Source: Ruminococcus_C callidus (GTDB lineage Bacteria > Bacillota > Clostridia > Oscillospirales > Ruminococcaceae). Taken from it: 64,000 bases of DNA. Every line of letters begins with the position of its first letter. Within the stretch, counting starts at the first letter, position 1. The notes below the pieces were generated by a model that searched no databases, was not told the DNA's origin, and saw only the letters and a list, made by a program, of their open reading frames with translations. The DNA is taken from NCBI RefSeq assembly GCF_049562855.1, contig NZ_CP186925.1, positions 1,240,001 to 1,304,000 of the forward strand. The letters are read 5' to 3'. Positions 1-7,657 of the stretch are shown here, piece after piece. Made by a program: the position numbers and the translations under genes.

Positions 1-747
1 AAAACCGAATTGGCAAAGGCACTGGCAGAAGCTTTGTTCGATGATGAGAACAACATTGTTCGTATCGATATGAGCGAATATATGGAGAAATTCAGCGTGA
101 GCCGTCTGATCGGAGCTCCTCCGGGATACGTGGGTTATGAAGAAGGCGGTCAGCTGACAGAAGCTGTTCGCCGGAAGCCGTATTCTGTTGTTCTGCTGGA
201 CGAAGTGGAAAAGGCACATCCGGACGTGTTTAATATCCTGCTGCAAGTGCTGGACGACGGCAGAATCACCGACTCGCAGGGCAGAACGGTGGACTTTAAG
301 AACACCATTATCATTCTGACTTCGAACTTAGGTTCGCCGATGATTCTGGAAGGCATGGACGAAAACGGCAACATCTCGGAAGAAGCCAGAAAGGAAGTCG
401 ATACGCTCCTGAAGCAGAAGTTCCGTCCGGAATTCCTGAACCGTCTGGACGAGATCGTCTTCTACAAACCGCTGAGCAGGACCGAGATCTTCCGCATTGT
501 AGATCTGCTGCTGGAGAAGCTGCGGAAGCGTCTGGAAGACAAGCAGCTGGAACTGGAAGTTACTGATGCTGCCAAGGAGTGCATTGTGGCACAGGGCTAT
601 GATGTCAACTATGGTGCACGTCCGCTGAAACGACTGATCCAGTCCAAGGTAGAAACTCTTGTGGCAAGAAAGATCATTGCCGACGATCCGGCACCGGGTA
701 CTGTAATTCGTATCGACTATGACGGTCAGAAGATGATCTGTCAGTAA
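1..747 (+). CDS. clpB: ATP-dependent chaperone ClpB, C-terminal part (5' end outside window)
   Basis: The first codons read K-T-E-L, the end of a second Walker A motif, so the window opens inside the second AAA+ domain and about 248 codons remain. Visible are the pore loop GYVG in GAPPGYVGYEEGG, the Walker B segment VVLLDEVEKAH, sensor-1 IILTSN, the arginine-finger segment FRPEFLNRLDEI, and the C-terminal D2-small domain with GARPLKRLIQ. This pattern is typical of ClpB, the cytoplasmic disaggregase working with DnaK; ClpC is less likely because the spacing and the GYEEGGQLTEAVRRKPYSVV stretch are ClpB-like. A strong terminator follows. The upstream part and its regulation cannot be seen. Confidence 0.93.
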   Translation, partial: KTELAKALAEALFDDENNIVRIDMSEYMEKFSVSRLIGAPPGYVGYEEGGQLTEAVRRKPYSVVLLDEVEKAHPDVFNILLQVLDDGRITDSQGRTVDFKNTIIILTSNLGSPMILEGMDENGNISEEARKEVDTLLKQKFRPEFLNRLDEIVFYKPLSRTEIFRIVDLLLEKLRKRLEDKQLELEVTDAAKECIVAQGYDVNYGARPLKRLIQSKVETLVARKIIADDPAPGTVIRIDYDGQKMICQ

Positions 748-780
748 AACAATAGACAATTGCAAACCTCCAAAATAAAA

Positions 781-829
781 CGCCACGCCGCACAGATCAT
801 GTTACGTCTGTGCGGCGTGGCGTTTTTTA
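781..829 (+). terminator. Rho-independent terminator after clpB
   Basis: A perfect 16-bp stem (781-796 with 807-822, GC-rich, starting CGCCACGCCGCACAGA) with a 10-base loop is followed by TTTTTT. It sits 34 bases after the clpB stop. Confidence 0.95.
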
Positions 830-849
830 TTTTGTTGAAGTTGCCTTAA

Positions 850-1021
850 GGCAATACCGCACAAAGAGCGTCTGGCGACTTTGCACGCCATCTGCTTGCA
901 AATTTCCCGTCATATTTCACAAAAATGCTCGTGAATACATCCAGTATTCACTCCGCTTTTTGTTTCATCTGACGAAAAATTTGACGACGCATCTGTCGCA
1001 CAATCTTTGTGCGGTATTGCC
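850..1021 (+). repeat. Full-length 172-bp MITE-like element, subfamily A
   Basis: The ends are inverted repeats (GGCAATACCGCACAAAG at 850-866, its complement at 1005-1021). The flanks are a 4-bp direct repeat TTAA (846-849 and 1022-1025). The centre holds a smaller palindrome (GTGAATAC 931-938, GTATTCAC 944-951). No reading frame of note lies inside. Near-identical copies lie at 28499 and 45012 in the opposite orientation. The right-hand flanking TTAA contains the stop codon (TTA on this strand) of the minus-strand ATPase gene. Confidence 0.93.
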
Positions 1022-2461
1022 TTAAGCAACCGGAATGCTCTGTACATCTTCCGGCAGCAATGTCAGCAGTTCTTCGTCCGAAAGCGGCTCCGGCAGTTTT
1101 GCCAGCCGGTCTGCCTGATTGGTCAGGGCAAATTCGAAAAAGTTCCGGACATCTCTGGCATTGGCAAATCCTTTTCCTGCTTCTGCACAGCGTTTCCGGA
1201 AATATTCCTGTACATAGGCATAGGTGTCTGTCGGCATTTTCAGACAGTAGCTGTCGCATAGGTTAGAGAAGATGAGCATCAGTTCTTCCGGCTTATAGTC
1301 ATCGAAAAAGATCACCTGCCGGAAGCGGGAACGCAGCCCCGGATTGGTGTCCAGAAACTGTTCCATTTCCTCCGGATAGCCGGCAACGATAACGATCAAA
1401 TCGTCCCGATGATCTTCCATTTCTTTGAGCAGGGTGTTGACTGCCTCTGTGCCGAAGTCGTTGCTGCCGCCGGAACTGGTCAGCGTGTACGCCTCGTCAA
1501 TGAACAGCACGCCGCCCATTGCTTTTTCCACGACCTTCTTGGTTTTGATTGCTGTCTGTCCCACATAGCCGCTGACCAGCGTCGCACGATCAGCTTCTAT
1601 CAGATGCCCTTTTTTCAGGACACCCAGTCGGGCATAGATTTTAGACAGCAGCCGTGCAACTGTGGTTTTGCCGGTTCCGGGATTGCCGGAAAAGACCATG
1701 TGCAGGGAAGTCTGCGGCAGGGGCAGCCCTCGCTCCTGCCGGATCGTTCGAATCCTGAGCAGGTGAATCAGACTTTCCAACTCGTCTTTGACGTTTTGCA
1801 GCCCTACCAGCTGGTGCAGCTGTGCCAGCAGTTCGTCCAGCGTTTCCGTAGGAGCTTCTGTAATTTCAGCATCATCGACGACCGCTTCTTTTTCAGCCGG
1901 AATCGGCGTCTTTTCGGCATTGAAATTCGCCGGAATGACAGCAGCCTTTTCCAGTTCCGGACGACGACAGCCACGCATGGCGGCATCTCGATAACGGGAA
2001 AGCTGCTGCATCATGGAGTTCTGCACGATCTGCTGCTGTGGTTCTATTTTTCCGGCAGTATTCAGCGAAAACTGCGTTCCCATTTGTGCAATGGTTTCCA
2101 GCCAGAGCAGGGAAATGCTGCCCTTTACGCCGCTGCCCTGCAAATCGACACGCACCAGTGCCGCCAGCAGTGCCAGTAAAGAATCTGCCGCACCGGAAAA
2201 GGAAATGGAGAACTGCTGCAAAAAGCGTTCCATTGTCTGTGTCGTGGCAGACTGTTGCAGACAGTTGTTGATAAAATTGGTTTCTGCATCGGTGATGACA
2301 CGGTCCTGATTTGCCAGAAACAGCAGATATTTCATTGCGGCAAAGTTGGCGTATTGTGTCAGCGGCATGCGGCTGCCGGTGATCGTGATGCCCTGTGCTT
2401 CATATGTAGCGTACAGCGTATGCAAGTACGCCAGTGCGTCCTGTAGATGATTGTGTGGCAT
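1022..2461 (-). CDS. CbxX/CfxQ-type (SpoVK-like) AAA+ ATPase
   Basis: 479 residues. The C-terminal half is an AAA+ ATPase: Walker A GNPGTGKTT, Walker B GVLFIDEAY, the loop SGYVGQTA, and an arginine-finger region NPGLRSRFRQVIFF, all characteristic of the CbxX/CfxQ/SpoVK branch. The N-terminal about 170 residues are helical and resemble TerB-like modules (FLANQDRVITDAE); this is a weak guess. A charged linker (about 175-210) joins the halves. Such proteins remodel partners, for example Rubisco in phototrophs or spore and secretion proteins in Firmicutes; the partner here is unknown. The stop codon abuts a MITE copy. It lies just 3' of the VTT gene (5 bases), so the two are probably cotranscribed. 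Confidence 0.85.
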   Translation of the reverse strand: MPHNHLQDALAYLHTLYATYEAQGITITGSRMPLTQYANFAAMKYLLFLANQDRVITDAETNFINNCLQQSATTQTMERFLQQFSISFSGAADSLLALLAALVRVDLQGSGVKGSISLLWLETIAQMGTQFSLNTAGKIEPQQQIVQNSMMQQLSRYRDAAMRGCRRPELEKAAVIPANFNAEKTPIPAEKEAVVDDAEITEAPTETLDELLAQLHQLVGLQNVKDELESLIHLLRIRTIRQERGLPLPQTSLHMVFSGNPGTGKTTVARLLSKIYARLGVLKKGHLIEADRATLVSGYVGQTAIKTKKVVEKAMGGVLFIDEAYTLTSSGGSNDFGTEAVNTLLKEMEDHRDDLIVIVAGYPEEMEQFLDTNPGLRSRFRQVIFFDDYKPEELMLIFSNLCDSYCLKMPTDTYAYVQEYFRKRCAEAGKGFANARDVRNFFEFALTNQADRLAKLPEPLSDEELLTLLPEDVQSIPVA

Positions 2462-2466
2462 AATGA

Positions 2467-3225
2467 TTATTCCTTTCCGTATTTGTTGTCTGCGGTTTCA
2501 TCGGAAAGCTGATGCTTTTGTGCAGCACGCTTGTCCACTTTTCGCTTGATAAAGATTCCTGCTGCCGCCAGCAGAACGATCACGCCTGCCAGCACGATCG
2601 TCAGGATATAGTTGCCCTCCCATAAACTTTTTCCCATAAAAACAGTCAGGACTGTTGCTGGTGTCCGTCCCAGTGTTGTCAGGAAAAACAGATACATCGG
2701 CTTGATTTTTGGATTGAATGAAACCAGATAGGTAAGGGCGTCTTTCGGCAGCCCCGGCAACAGAAACACCAGAAAGATCAGCAGTTCTGTTCGCTTGCCG
2801 TCCAGCAGAAAATCAAATTTTTTGAAATGGCTTTCCGAAACAAAACGGTCTACCAGCGGTCTGCCGATCCACTGCACCAGATAGTACACTAGAACCGTTC
2901 CCAGAAAAAATCCGGCAAGGGACAGAAACAGACCGCCCCACTGTCCGAACAGGATTCCACCGATAATAGGCACCGGACCGCCGGGGATCACGGCAATGAC
3001 CACCTGTAACACTTGCAGCAGCACAAACAGCAGGGGAGCGAAGATGCCGAAACTCTGCATTTTGTCGATGATGACCTGCTGTCCGTGCTCGCTGGACAGC
3101 AAATGGATCAGTGGCAGCATGGCAACGCTGACCACAGCAAAGACCACTACCACAGCGATCAGACTAAAAATGGTTTTTCGGGAAATTTTTTTGTCAGATG
3201 TTTTTTTGGACGTTTTATTTTTCAT
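2467..3225 (-). CDS. VTT-domain (DedA/TVP38/TMEM64-like) membrane protein
   Basis: 252 residues starting MKNKTSKKT; this ATG has AAAGGAG eight bases upstream, whereas the upstream in-frame ATG has none. A lysine-rich cytoplasmic N terminus is followed by a membrane segment (about 22-44) and further hydrophobic segments. The VTT signature region includes VIPGGPVPIIGGILFG and FLLPGLPKDALTYLVSF. Family members are polytopic membrane proteins linked to lipid scrambling or flippase roles and to envelope stress; substrate here is unknown. The C terminus is basic. It precedes the CbxX-type ATPase in the same orientation. Confidence 0.88.
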   Translation of the reverse strand: MKNKTSKKTSDKKISRKTIFSLIAVVVVFAVVSVAMLPLIHLLSSEHGQQVIIDKMQSFGIFAPLLFVLLQVLQVVIAVIPGGPVPIIGGILFGQWGGLFLSLAGFFLGTVLVYYLVQWIGRPLVDRFVSESHFKKFDFLLDGKRTELLIFLVFLLPGLPKDALTYLVSFNPKIKPMYLFFLTTLGRTPATVLTVFMGKSLWEGNYILTIVLAGVIVLLAAAGIFIKRKVDKRAAQKHQLSDETADNKYGKE

Positions 3226-3505
3226 GTGAAATACTCCTTTCACAGAAATCCCTATAAAAGCGATATTGCTTTAGAAATAGTATACCGCGATTTTGTAAAA
3301 AAATCAAGGGTAATGCTACAGAAAGCTTGTACAGAAGATAGATTATCAGATTTTTCAGCAGATTGCATAGAAATTTCGCCGGTATTTTTGCGTATGGAAA
3401 GGCACTCCTGTGCAGTTTGACGAGGAATCTGCAAACAGGTAAATTTTTTTGTGGTATTGCCCAAGATTTTTTGGGAGCCTATTTATGACATTTTTACAAA
3501 AGGGC
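3226..3505. other. Intergenic region, no gene seen
   Basis: AT-rich stretch between the divergent VTT gene and the cohesin-like lipoprotein. Only short out-of-context ORFs without ribosome-binding sites occur. It probably holds the promoter of the minus-strand pair, but no clear -35/-10 could be fixed. Confidence 0.5.
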
Positions 3506-3534
3506 TTGACTTTTTCAAAGAATGCGTGTATAAT
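3506..3534 (+). promoter_or_regulatory. Sigma-A promoter of the cohesin-like lipoprotein gene
   Basis: TTGACT (3506-3511), 17-base spacer, TATAAT (3529-3534). The spacer and the bases after the -10 closely match the promoter of the dockerin protein gene at 37496-37524. An 80-base GC-rich leader follows before the start codon. Confidence 0.85.
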
Positions 3535-3615
3535 AAAACGTATCATCTGGTAAGAAGCCGTGCATAGCGGCACGCTGCCGGTGAGTATCACTTCAGGTAG
3601 AAAGGAACTTGTTCT

Positions 3616-4539
3616 ATGAAAACAAATCGAGCAAGATGGATTGCCTGTTTGTTGGCTTGTGCGATTGGGGTGTCGCTGACCGCATGCGGCAAGGACAAAA
3701 AAGACAGTTCTTCGAAGAATGCAAGCGATTCCGTTGCTGCGGGAGAAGAATCCAGCGAGGGAACCATTGCTTCGGAAGACTTGGCAAAAATGCAGAAACA
3801 GGATATGACATTCTCGTATGCCATCGATGCTGATGACGAAAGCTCCGGCAACGCAGATGTTCCTGTCAATAAGGGTGTTACTTCACAGAACGGCGGATCT
3901 TCCGGCGAAGATTCCTATGTGGTGGTGACTGACGATTCCGGTCAGGCTGTGAAGGACGACAGCGGAAATGTTGTAACAGAAGTCGTAAAGGGTGGAAACA
4001 ACTCCGGTTCCGGCAATGAAAGCTCTACAGCTGCCGGTGGCAATTCCAGTAGCTCTAACGGCAATAATGGTAATAGCAACAGTGGTAGCAGCTATCAGGC
4101 AGACATGAAGACATTTCAGGCGTACTGGCTGGATATGTCCAACGGGGATAACGTTGTCTGCAACGGCGATTTCCTGGATGTTACCTTCAAGATCAAGGAT
4201 GATGCTCCGGACGGCAACTATGCTCTGACAGCCGGTGAAAATGACTTTGCAAACTGGGATGCAGAAAGCGTACCGGTAGCATTTGTAGACGGTGACGTTG
4301 CAGTTGGTTCCGCAGCTGAACAGTCTGCTGGCTCCGCAGAATCTGGTACATTTACCATTGCAGCCGGAACTGCAAAGGGCAATCCGGGCGACGAAGTAAC
4401 AGTTCGTTTTGATATGTCCGACAACCCGGGTATCGTTGCATTGATCTTCCGCTTCAAGTATGATGCGAATGCACTGGAGGTTGTCAATGCTTCTGTAGGC
4501 AGTGACTGCAAGGATTACATCAAAATGGCAGTGTCGTAA
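3616..4539 (+). CDS. Lipoprotein with two cohesin-like halves in reversed order
   Basis: 307 residues. The signal peptide ends in the lipobox LTAC (Cys24), so it should be a membrane-anchored surface lipoprotein. A Ser/Asp-rich region and a long Ser/Gly/Asn linker (about 125-160) follow. Residues about 165-231 resemble the C-terminal half of a type I cohesin (DVTFKIKDDAPDGNYAL, then WDAESVPVAFVDGDVAVG). After a short linker, residues about 245-304 resemble the N-terminal half of a cohesin (GTAKGNPGDEVTVRFDMSDN, then FRFKYDANALEVV). The protein stops where a cohesin would continue. It may be one circularly permuted cohesin or the remains of two. The start has GAAAGGAAC upstream. A scaffold or cell-surface anchoring role is inferred. 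Confidence 0.75.
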   Translation: MKTNRARWIACLLACAIGVSLTACGKDKKDSSSKNASDSVAAGEESSEGTIASEDLAKMQKQDMTFSYAIDADDESSGNADVPVNKGVTSQNGGSSGEDSYVVVTDDSGQAVKDDSGNVVTEVVKGGNNSGSGNESSTAAGGNSSSSNGNNGNSNSGSSYQADMKTFQAYWLDMSNGDNVVCNGDFLDVTFKIKDDAPDGNYALTAGENDFANWDAESVPVAFVDGDVAVGSAAEQSAGSAESGTFTIAAGTAKGNPGDEVTVRFDMSDNPGIVALIFRFKYDANALEVVNASVGSDCKDYIKMAVS

Positions 4540-4571
4540 TTTAACGAACGCTGTATCTATTATCTGTACAA

Positions 4572-4606
4572 AAAAAGCAGAAACGTTTTTGGCGTTTCTG
4601 CTTTTT
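4572..4606. terminator. Terminator between lipoprotein and DUF6465 genes, usable from both sides
   Basis: Stem 4572-4585 with 4593-4606 (AAAAAGCAGAAACG and complement), loop of seven, with T-runs on both strands. The flanking genes converge on it. Confidence 0.9.
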
Positions 4607-4689
4607 CTTTGTTTGTGTGAATCCGAATAGAAAAATTTCCTGCATCTGTTTTGATTTGCGAAACCCGCAGGGAAACTTGCTATTTCAAA

Positions 4690-4998
4690 TTAGAGTGTGA
4701 ATGAGCCGGAATCTCCGTTGATTACATAATACACCATGTTTTCTTCCGGCTTTACATACAGTTTAATATCCTTTGCGGCAGTCTTTTTCTGTCCGTGCTC
4801 TGCGGCCCACGCCACAACTGCACGTTCTGTCAGAACATCTGTTGTCCATTCCATGCCGCCGTACTGCAAGCTGATGCTGACAGTTTTGCGGACACGTGTG
4901 GTCTTCGGAGCAGCAGAAGCAGTCTTGGTTGTTTTTGCTTCTGCTGTTGCTGCAGCAGCCGTTGTCTTGGCGGTATCAGTTTTTTTCGATCTAGCCAT
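4690..4998 (-). CDS. DUF6465 family protein
   Basis: 102 residues. The first about 35 are low-complexity Ala/Thr/Lys, likely disordered and basic. The rest (VSISLQYGGMEWTTDVLTER to KLYVKPEENMVYYVINGD) matches the DUF6465 pattern as remembered. The function of this family is not known. The gene lies 23 bases after the HU gene on the same strand, so it is likely transcribed from the HU promoter; a basic tail together with an HU neighbour would fit a nucleic-acid role, but this is speculation. Confidence 0.75.
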   Translation of the reverse strand: MARSKKTDTAKTTAAAATAEAKTTKTASAAPKTTRVRKTVSISLQYGGMEWTTDVLTERAVVAWAAEHGQKKTAAKDIKLYVKPEENMVYYVINGDSGSFTL

Positions 4999-5021
4999 TG
5001 CTCATTCCTCCTGATGTCTTC

Positions 5022-5297
5022 TTATGCGTTTACAGATTCCTTCAGGTTCTTGCTTGCCTTGAAGACCGGAGCCTTGGAAGCCGGAACCTGAACCGGTTCA
5101 CCGGTACGGGGATTCTTGCATTCCTTTGCACTGCGTTCCCGCACTTCGAAGGTACCAAACTTAGAAATGGTAACCTTATCGCCTGCAACCATTGCGTCGC
5201 GGATTGCATCAAATACAGCGTTCACCAGAGCCTCAGCATCTTTCTTGGTGCAGTAGTTTTCCTCGTACAGCTTTTCAATCAAATCAGTTTTTGTCAT
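5022..5297 (-). CDS. hup: HU family DNA-binding protein
   Basis: 91 residues, the usual HU length. The N-terminal dimerisation helices (MTKTDLIEKLYEENYCTKKD) are followed by the beta-arm region with TISKFGTFEVRERSAKECKN and the tip motif NPRTGEPVQVPASKAPVF, ending in a short helix. HU bends and compacts DNA non-specifically in the nucleoid. The start codon is preceded by GGAGGAA. A strong sigma-A promoter lies upstream and DUF6465 follows in the same transcript. Confidence 0.96.
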   Translation of the reverse strand: MTKTDLIEKLYEENYCTKKDAEALVNAVFDAIRDAMVAGDKVTISKFGTFEVRERSAKECKNPRTGEPVQVPASKAPVFKASKNLKESVNA

Positions 5298-5332
5298 GTC
5301 AAATGTTCCTCCAAAATCATAATCTACTACGA

Positions 5333-5361
5333 ATTATATACTATTTTTTTTCATTTGTCAA
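5333..5361 (-). promoter_or_regulatory. Sigma-A promoter of the HU gene
   Basis: On the minus strand TTGACA (complement of 5356-5361), 17-base spacer, TATAAT (complement of 5333-5338): a perfect consensus. Confidence 0.88.
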
Positions 5362-5647
5362 GAACATCACGGAAAAATGACATTTGTACGGAATTTCGCC
5401 CTTTTTTCGCACGTTTTTTATGGAAAACCACATAAAATCTCGGTAAAAAATCGGAAATGGAATTGAAACGCTGTTTTTTTGCTTCAGTAGAGAAAAAGCT
5501 TGTATCTGCGTGTCGTTTTCTGCTTTTTGCAATTTTCTGCGTGAAAAAAATAGATGCCGGCAGAAAACTGGATTTTGTCAGGCATTTGTGCAATATTACC
5601 AAAAGAAATGATGTTTCATATTTTATGTATTGTTCATAAAATATCTA
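5362..5647. other. Intergenic region, no gene seen
   Basis: AT-rich DNA between the divergent HU and amt promoters. A 60-codon ORF on the plus strand has no ribosome-binding site and no recognisable composition. A 14-base string (TGTTCATAAAATAT, 5631-5644) recurs upstream of pfkA at 30590-30603. Confidence 0.5.
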
Positions 5648-5676
5648 TTGCAATTAAACAAAGTTTCCTGTATACT
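5648..5676 (+). promoter_or_regulatory. Sigma-A promoter of amt-glnB
   Basis: TTGCAA (5648-5653), 17-base spacer, TATACT (5671-5676). Transcription from about 5683 would give a leader of about 200 bases containing the antitermination hairpins. Confidence 0.8.
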
Positions 5677-5699
5677 AAACATATGAGGAATCGTTCCGA

Positions 5700-5769
5700 T
5701 GAAATGATTCACTTCGAATACGGACAATGGCGTCCCGTACAGTCGGTTGCTGTGCGAGGGCGTTTTTTT
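5700..5769 (+). promoter_or_regulatory. ANTAR-type antitermination leader (two hexaloop hairpins plus terminator)
   Basis: Hairpin P1 has loop AATGAT (5703-5708) on a short stem (TGA/TCA). Hairpin P2 has stem GGAC/GTCC (5722-5725, 5732-5735) and loop AATGGC. Both hexaloops have A at position 1 and G at position 4, the rule for RNA targets of ANTAR response regulators such as EutV and NasR. The 3' arm of P2 is also the 5' arm of an intrinsic terminator (5730-5742 with 5750-5762, then T7), so P2 and terminator exclude each other. ANTAR sites are known upstream of ammonium and nitrogen genes in Firmicutes. The regulator gene is not in the window. Confidence 0.72.
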
Positions 5770-5795
5770 ATACCCTCTGCAATCGCTTTGAAGGT

Positions 5796-5835
5796 GGAAC
5801 AATGGGGTTGCCGCCAGAATTGGCATCGGTTTTTT
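5796..5835 (+). promoter_or_regulatory. Possible second ANTAR-type hairpin with terminator
   Basis: A third hexaloop, AATGGG (5801-5806), again A1/G4, sits on an imperfect stem (GG-AAC / GTT-G-CC). It runs into a weaker hairpin (about 5810-5829) followed by TTTTTT (5830-5835). This could be a second antitermination decision point before amt. The matching P1 hairpin is not evident. Confidence 0.45.
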
Positions 5836-5888
5836 CCCTTGGTGATGTAACATCTACGAATTGATTGGATATGGAGGACATTTGAATT

Positions 5889-7133
5889 ATGGATTCTGGG
5901 AATATCGGCTTTGTTATGATTTGTGCTGCACTTGTATTTTTTATGACTCCTGGTTTGTCGTGTTTTTACGGCGGTCTGGTGCGGCGGAAAAACGCTGTGA
6001 ACACGATGTTCACCTCGGTTGTCACGATTGCGACGGGAATCGTGATGTGGATGCTGTTCGGCTACTCGCTTTCGTTCGGACCGGATCACGGCGGTGTGAT
6101 CGGTGATTTCAGCTGGTTTGGTCTGGAGGGTGTTTCCCTGACAGAACCATACATAGAGGGACAGGGCATTCCAAACATGGTATTCTGCCTGTTTCAGATG
6201 ATGTTTGCAGTCATCACACCGGCACTGATTACCGGTTCTGTAGCGGGCAGAATGAAATTCAAGTCGCTGTTTACGTTCTTGGTGCTGTGGAGTTTCGTGG
6301 TATATTATCCCATGGCACATATGGTCTGGGGCGACGGCGGTTTCTTGGCAAAGATCGGTTCTGTAGACTTTGCCGGCGGCAACGTAGTACACATCAGTTC
6401 CGGTATCACGGCACTGACACTCTGCATTCTCCTTGGAAAACGGTATGACTATAAACGTGCAAACTATAAGATTCACAACACCCCGATGGTGGCACTGGGA
6501 GCATTTATCCTGCTGTTCGGCTGGTTCGGATTCAATGCCGGTTCTGCACTGGCAGCAGATGGTCTGGCTGCACATGCATTTGTAACCACCGCAGTTTCTT
6601 CCGCAGCCGCAATGCTGTCGTGGATGTTCTGTGATGTCGTTGTCAATAAAAAGCCGACATTTGTCGGAGCCTGCACTGGTATGGTTGCCGGTCTGGTAGG
6701 CATTACACCGGGAGCTGGTTTTGTACCGGTCTGGGCGGCCTTGATTATTGGTCTGACCACTTCGCCGATCTGCTTCTTCATGATCTCTTGGGTCAAGGAA
6801 AAGTTCGGCTATGACGATGCACTGGACGCATTTGGCTGCCATGGTGTCGGCGGAATCTGGGGCGGTATCTGTACCGGTCTGTTCTGCAAGGTGTCTATCA
6901 ACGACATCGGCCAGGGCAACGGTCTGTTCTTCGGGGACATTCATCTGTTCTTGGCACAGCTGGCAAGTATCGGTATTACCATTGTAGTGGCTGTAGCCGG
7001 CACACTGATTTGCTATGGTATCACACGTCTGGTAACCGGAAAGATTCGCGTTACCGAACGGGAAGAGCGTGTCGGTCTGGATCGCTCGCAGCACGGCGAA
7101 TCTGCATATCCGTCGTTTAACGGCTTAGACTAA
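5889..7133 (+). CDS. amt: Ammonium transporter (Amt family)
   Basis: 414 residues, about 11 membrane segments, and no cleaved signal. The family signature FFMTPGLSCFYGGLVRRKN is at the N terminus. The conserved pore regions YYPMAHMVWGDGGFLA and DAFGCHGVGGIWGG carry the two pore histidines. Amt trimers conduct ammonium/ammonia through the inner membrane and are plugged by PII proteins, encoded by the next gene. The start codon follows GGAGG by 11 bases. The long leader carries ANTAR-type hairpins, so expression likely responds to nitrogen by antitermination. Confidence 0.96.
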   Translation: MDSGNIGFVMICAALVFFMTPGLSCFYGGLVRRKNAVNTMFTSVVTIATGIVMWMLFGYSLSFGPDHGGVIGDFSWFGLEGVSLTEPYIEGQGIPNMVFCLFQMMFAVITPALITGSVAGRMKFKSLFTFLVLWSFVVYYPMAHMVWGDGGFLAKIGSVDFAGGNVVHISSGITALTLCILLGKRYDYKRANYKIHNTPMVALGAFILLFGWFGFNAGSALAADGLAAHAFVTTAVSSAAAMLSWMFCDVVVNKKPTFVGACTGMVAGLVGITPGAGFVPVWAALIIGLTTSPICFFMISWVKEKFGYDDALDAFGCHGVGGIWGGICTGLFCKVSINDIGQGNGLFFGDIHLFLAQLASIGITIVVAVAGTLICYGITRLVTGKIRVTEREERVGLDRSQHGESAYPSFNGLD

Positions 7134-7150
7134 ACAAAGGAGTGACAGCA

Positions 7151-7513
7151 ATGATTATTAAAGTAGAAGCAATGATTCGGGAAGAAAAGCTGGAGGACGT
7201 TCTGGACGCTCTGGCAGCATTGGACGTGCACGGCATGACTTGTTATCAGGTCATGGGCTGCGGTACCCAGCGTGGCTTTAAGGAGTATGCCTACGTCCGC
7301 GGACACCAGCAGGTAGAGATTCAGATGCTCCCGAAGATCAAGATCGAAGTACTGGTTTCGTCAGAAGAATGGGAGAAGAAAACCATTGATGCCATTCAGA
7401 AGGCAGCCTATACCGGCAATATCGGCGACGGCAAGATCTTTAGCTATGATGTGCGGGAGGCAATGCGAATCCGCACCAAGGAAACCGGCTATGATGCGAT
7501 TCAGCCGGAATAA
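7151..7513 (+). CDS. glnK: PII nitrogen regulatory protein (GlnB/GlnK type)
   Basis: 120 residues. The ATG at 7151 (MIIKVEAMIREEKLEDVLDAL) has AAAGGAG seven bases upstream; the GTG at 7142 lies within that ribosome-binding site. A PII core is visible: the T-loop region RGFKEYAYVRGHQQVE, then the B-loop TGNIGDGKIF and C-loop YDVREAMRIRTKETG. PII trimers sense ATP/ADP and 2-oxoglutarate and gate Amt. The T-loop differs from the proteobacterial type, so uridylylation cannot be assumed. It lies 17 bases after amt and is surely cotranscribed. Confidence 0.93.
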   Translation: MIIKVEAMIREEKLEDVLDALAALDVHGMTCYQVMGCGTQRGFKEYAYVRGHQQVEIQMLPKIKIEVLVSSEEWEKKTIDAIQKAAYTGNIGDGKIFSYDVREAMRIRTKETGYDAIQPE

Positions 7514-7574
7514 ACGGGCGATATAACCAATAGAGAAGAACAAGCATCTCCTAGCTTTGCTGGGGGATACGATT

Positions 7575-7613
7575 AAGGGCAACACCGCACAAGTTTTGTG
7601 CGGTGTTGCCCTT
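7575..7613. repeat. Minimal hairpin derivative of the MITE (subfamily C ends)
   Basis: Two 18-base arms (AAGGGCAACACCGCACAA and complement) with a three-base loop. The ends match GGCAACACCGCACAA of the dispersed element; the internal part is lost. No T-run follows, so a terminator role is weak, though it lies between convergent glnB and radical SAM genes. A further terminus fragment (ACGGTATTGCC) ends at 7656, two bases before the radical SAM stop codon. Confidence 0.8.
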
Positions 7614-7657
7614 ATCATCTTCCGCCAAATTGGGAAGGCTTTAAAACGGTATTGCCT

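Noticed and set aside
5457..5639. 60-codon ORF upstream of amt
   Set aside because: No ribosome-binding site, phenylalanine/lysine-rich AT-driven composition, and no context.
5709..7094. 461-codon open frame on the minus strand
   Set aside because: It is the antisense shadow of amt: Cys/His/Gln-rich composition, no ribosome-binding site, and the plus frame has clear Amt motifs.
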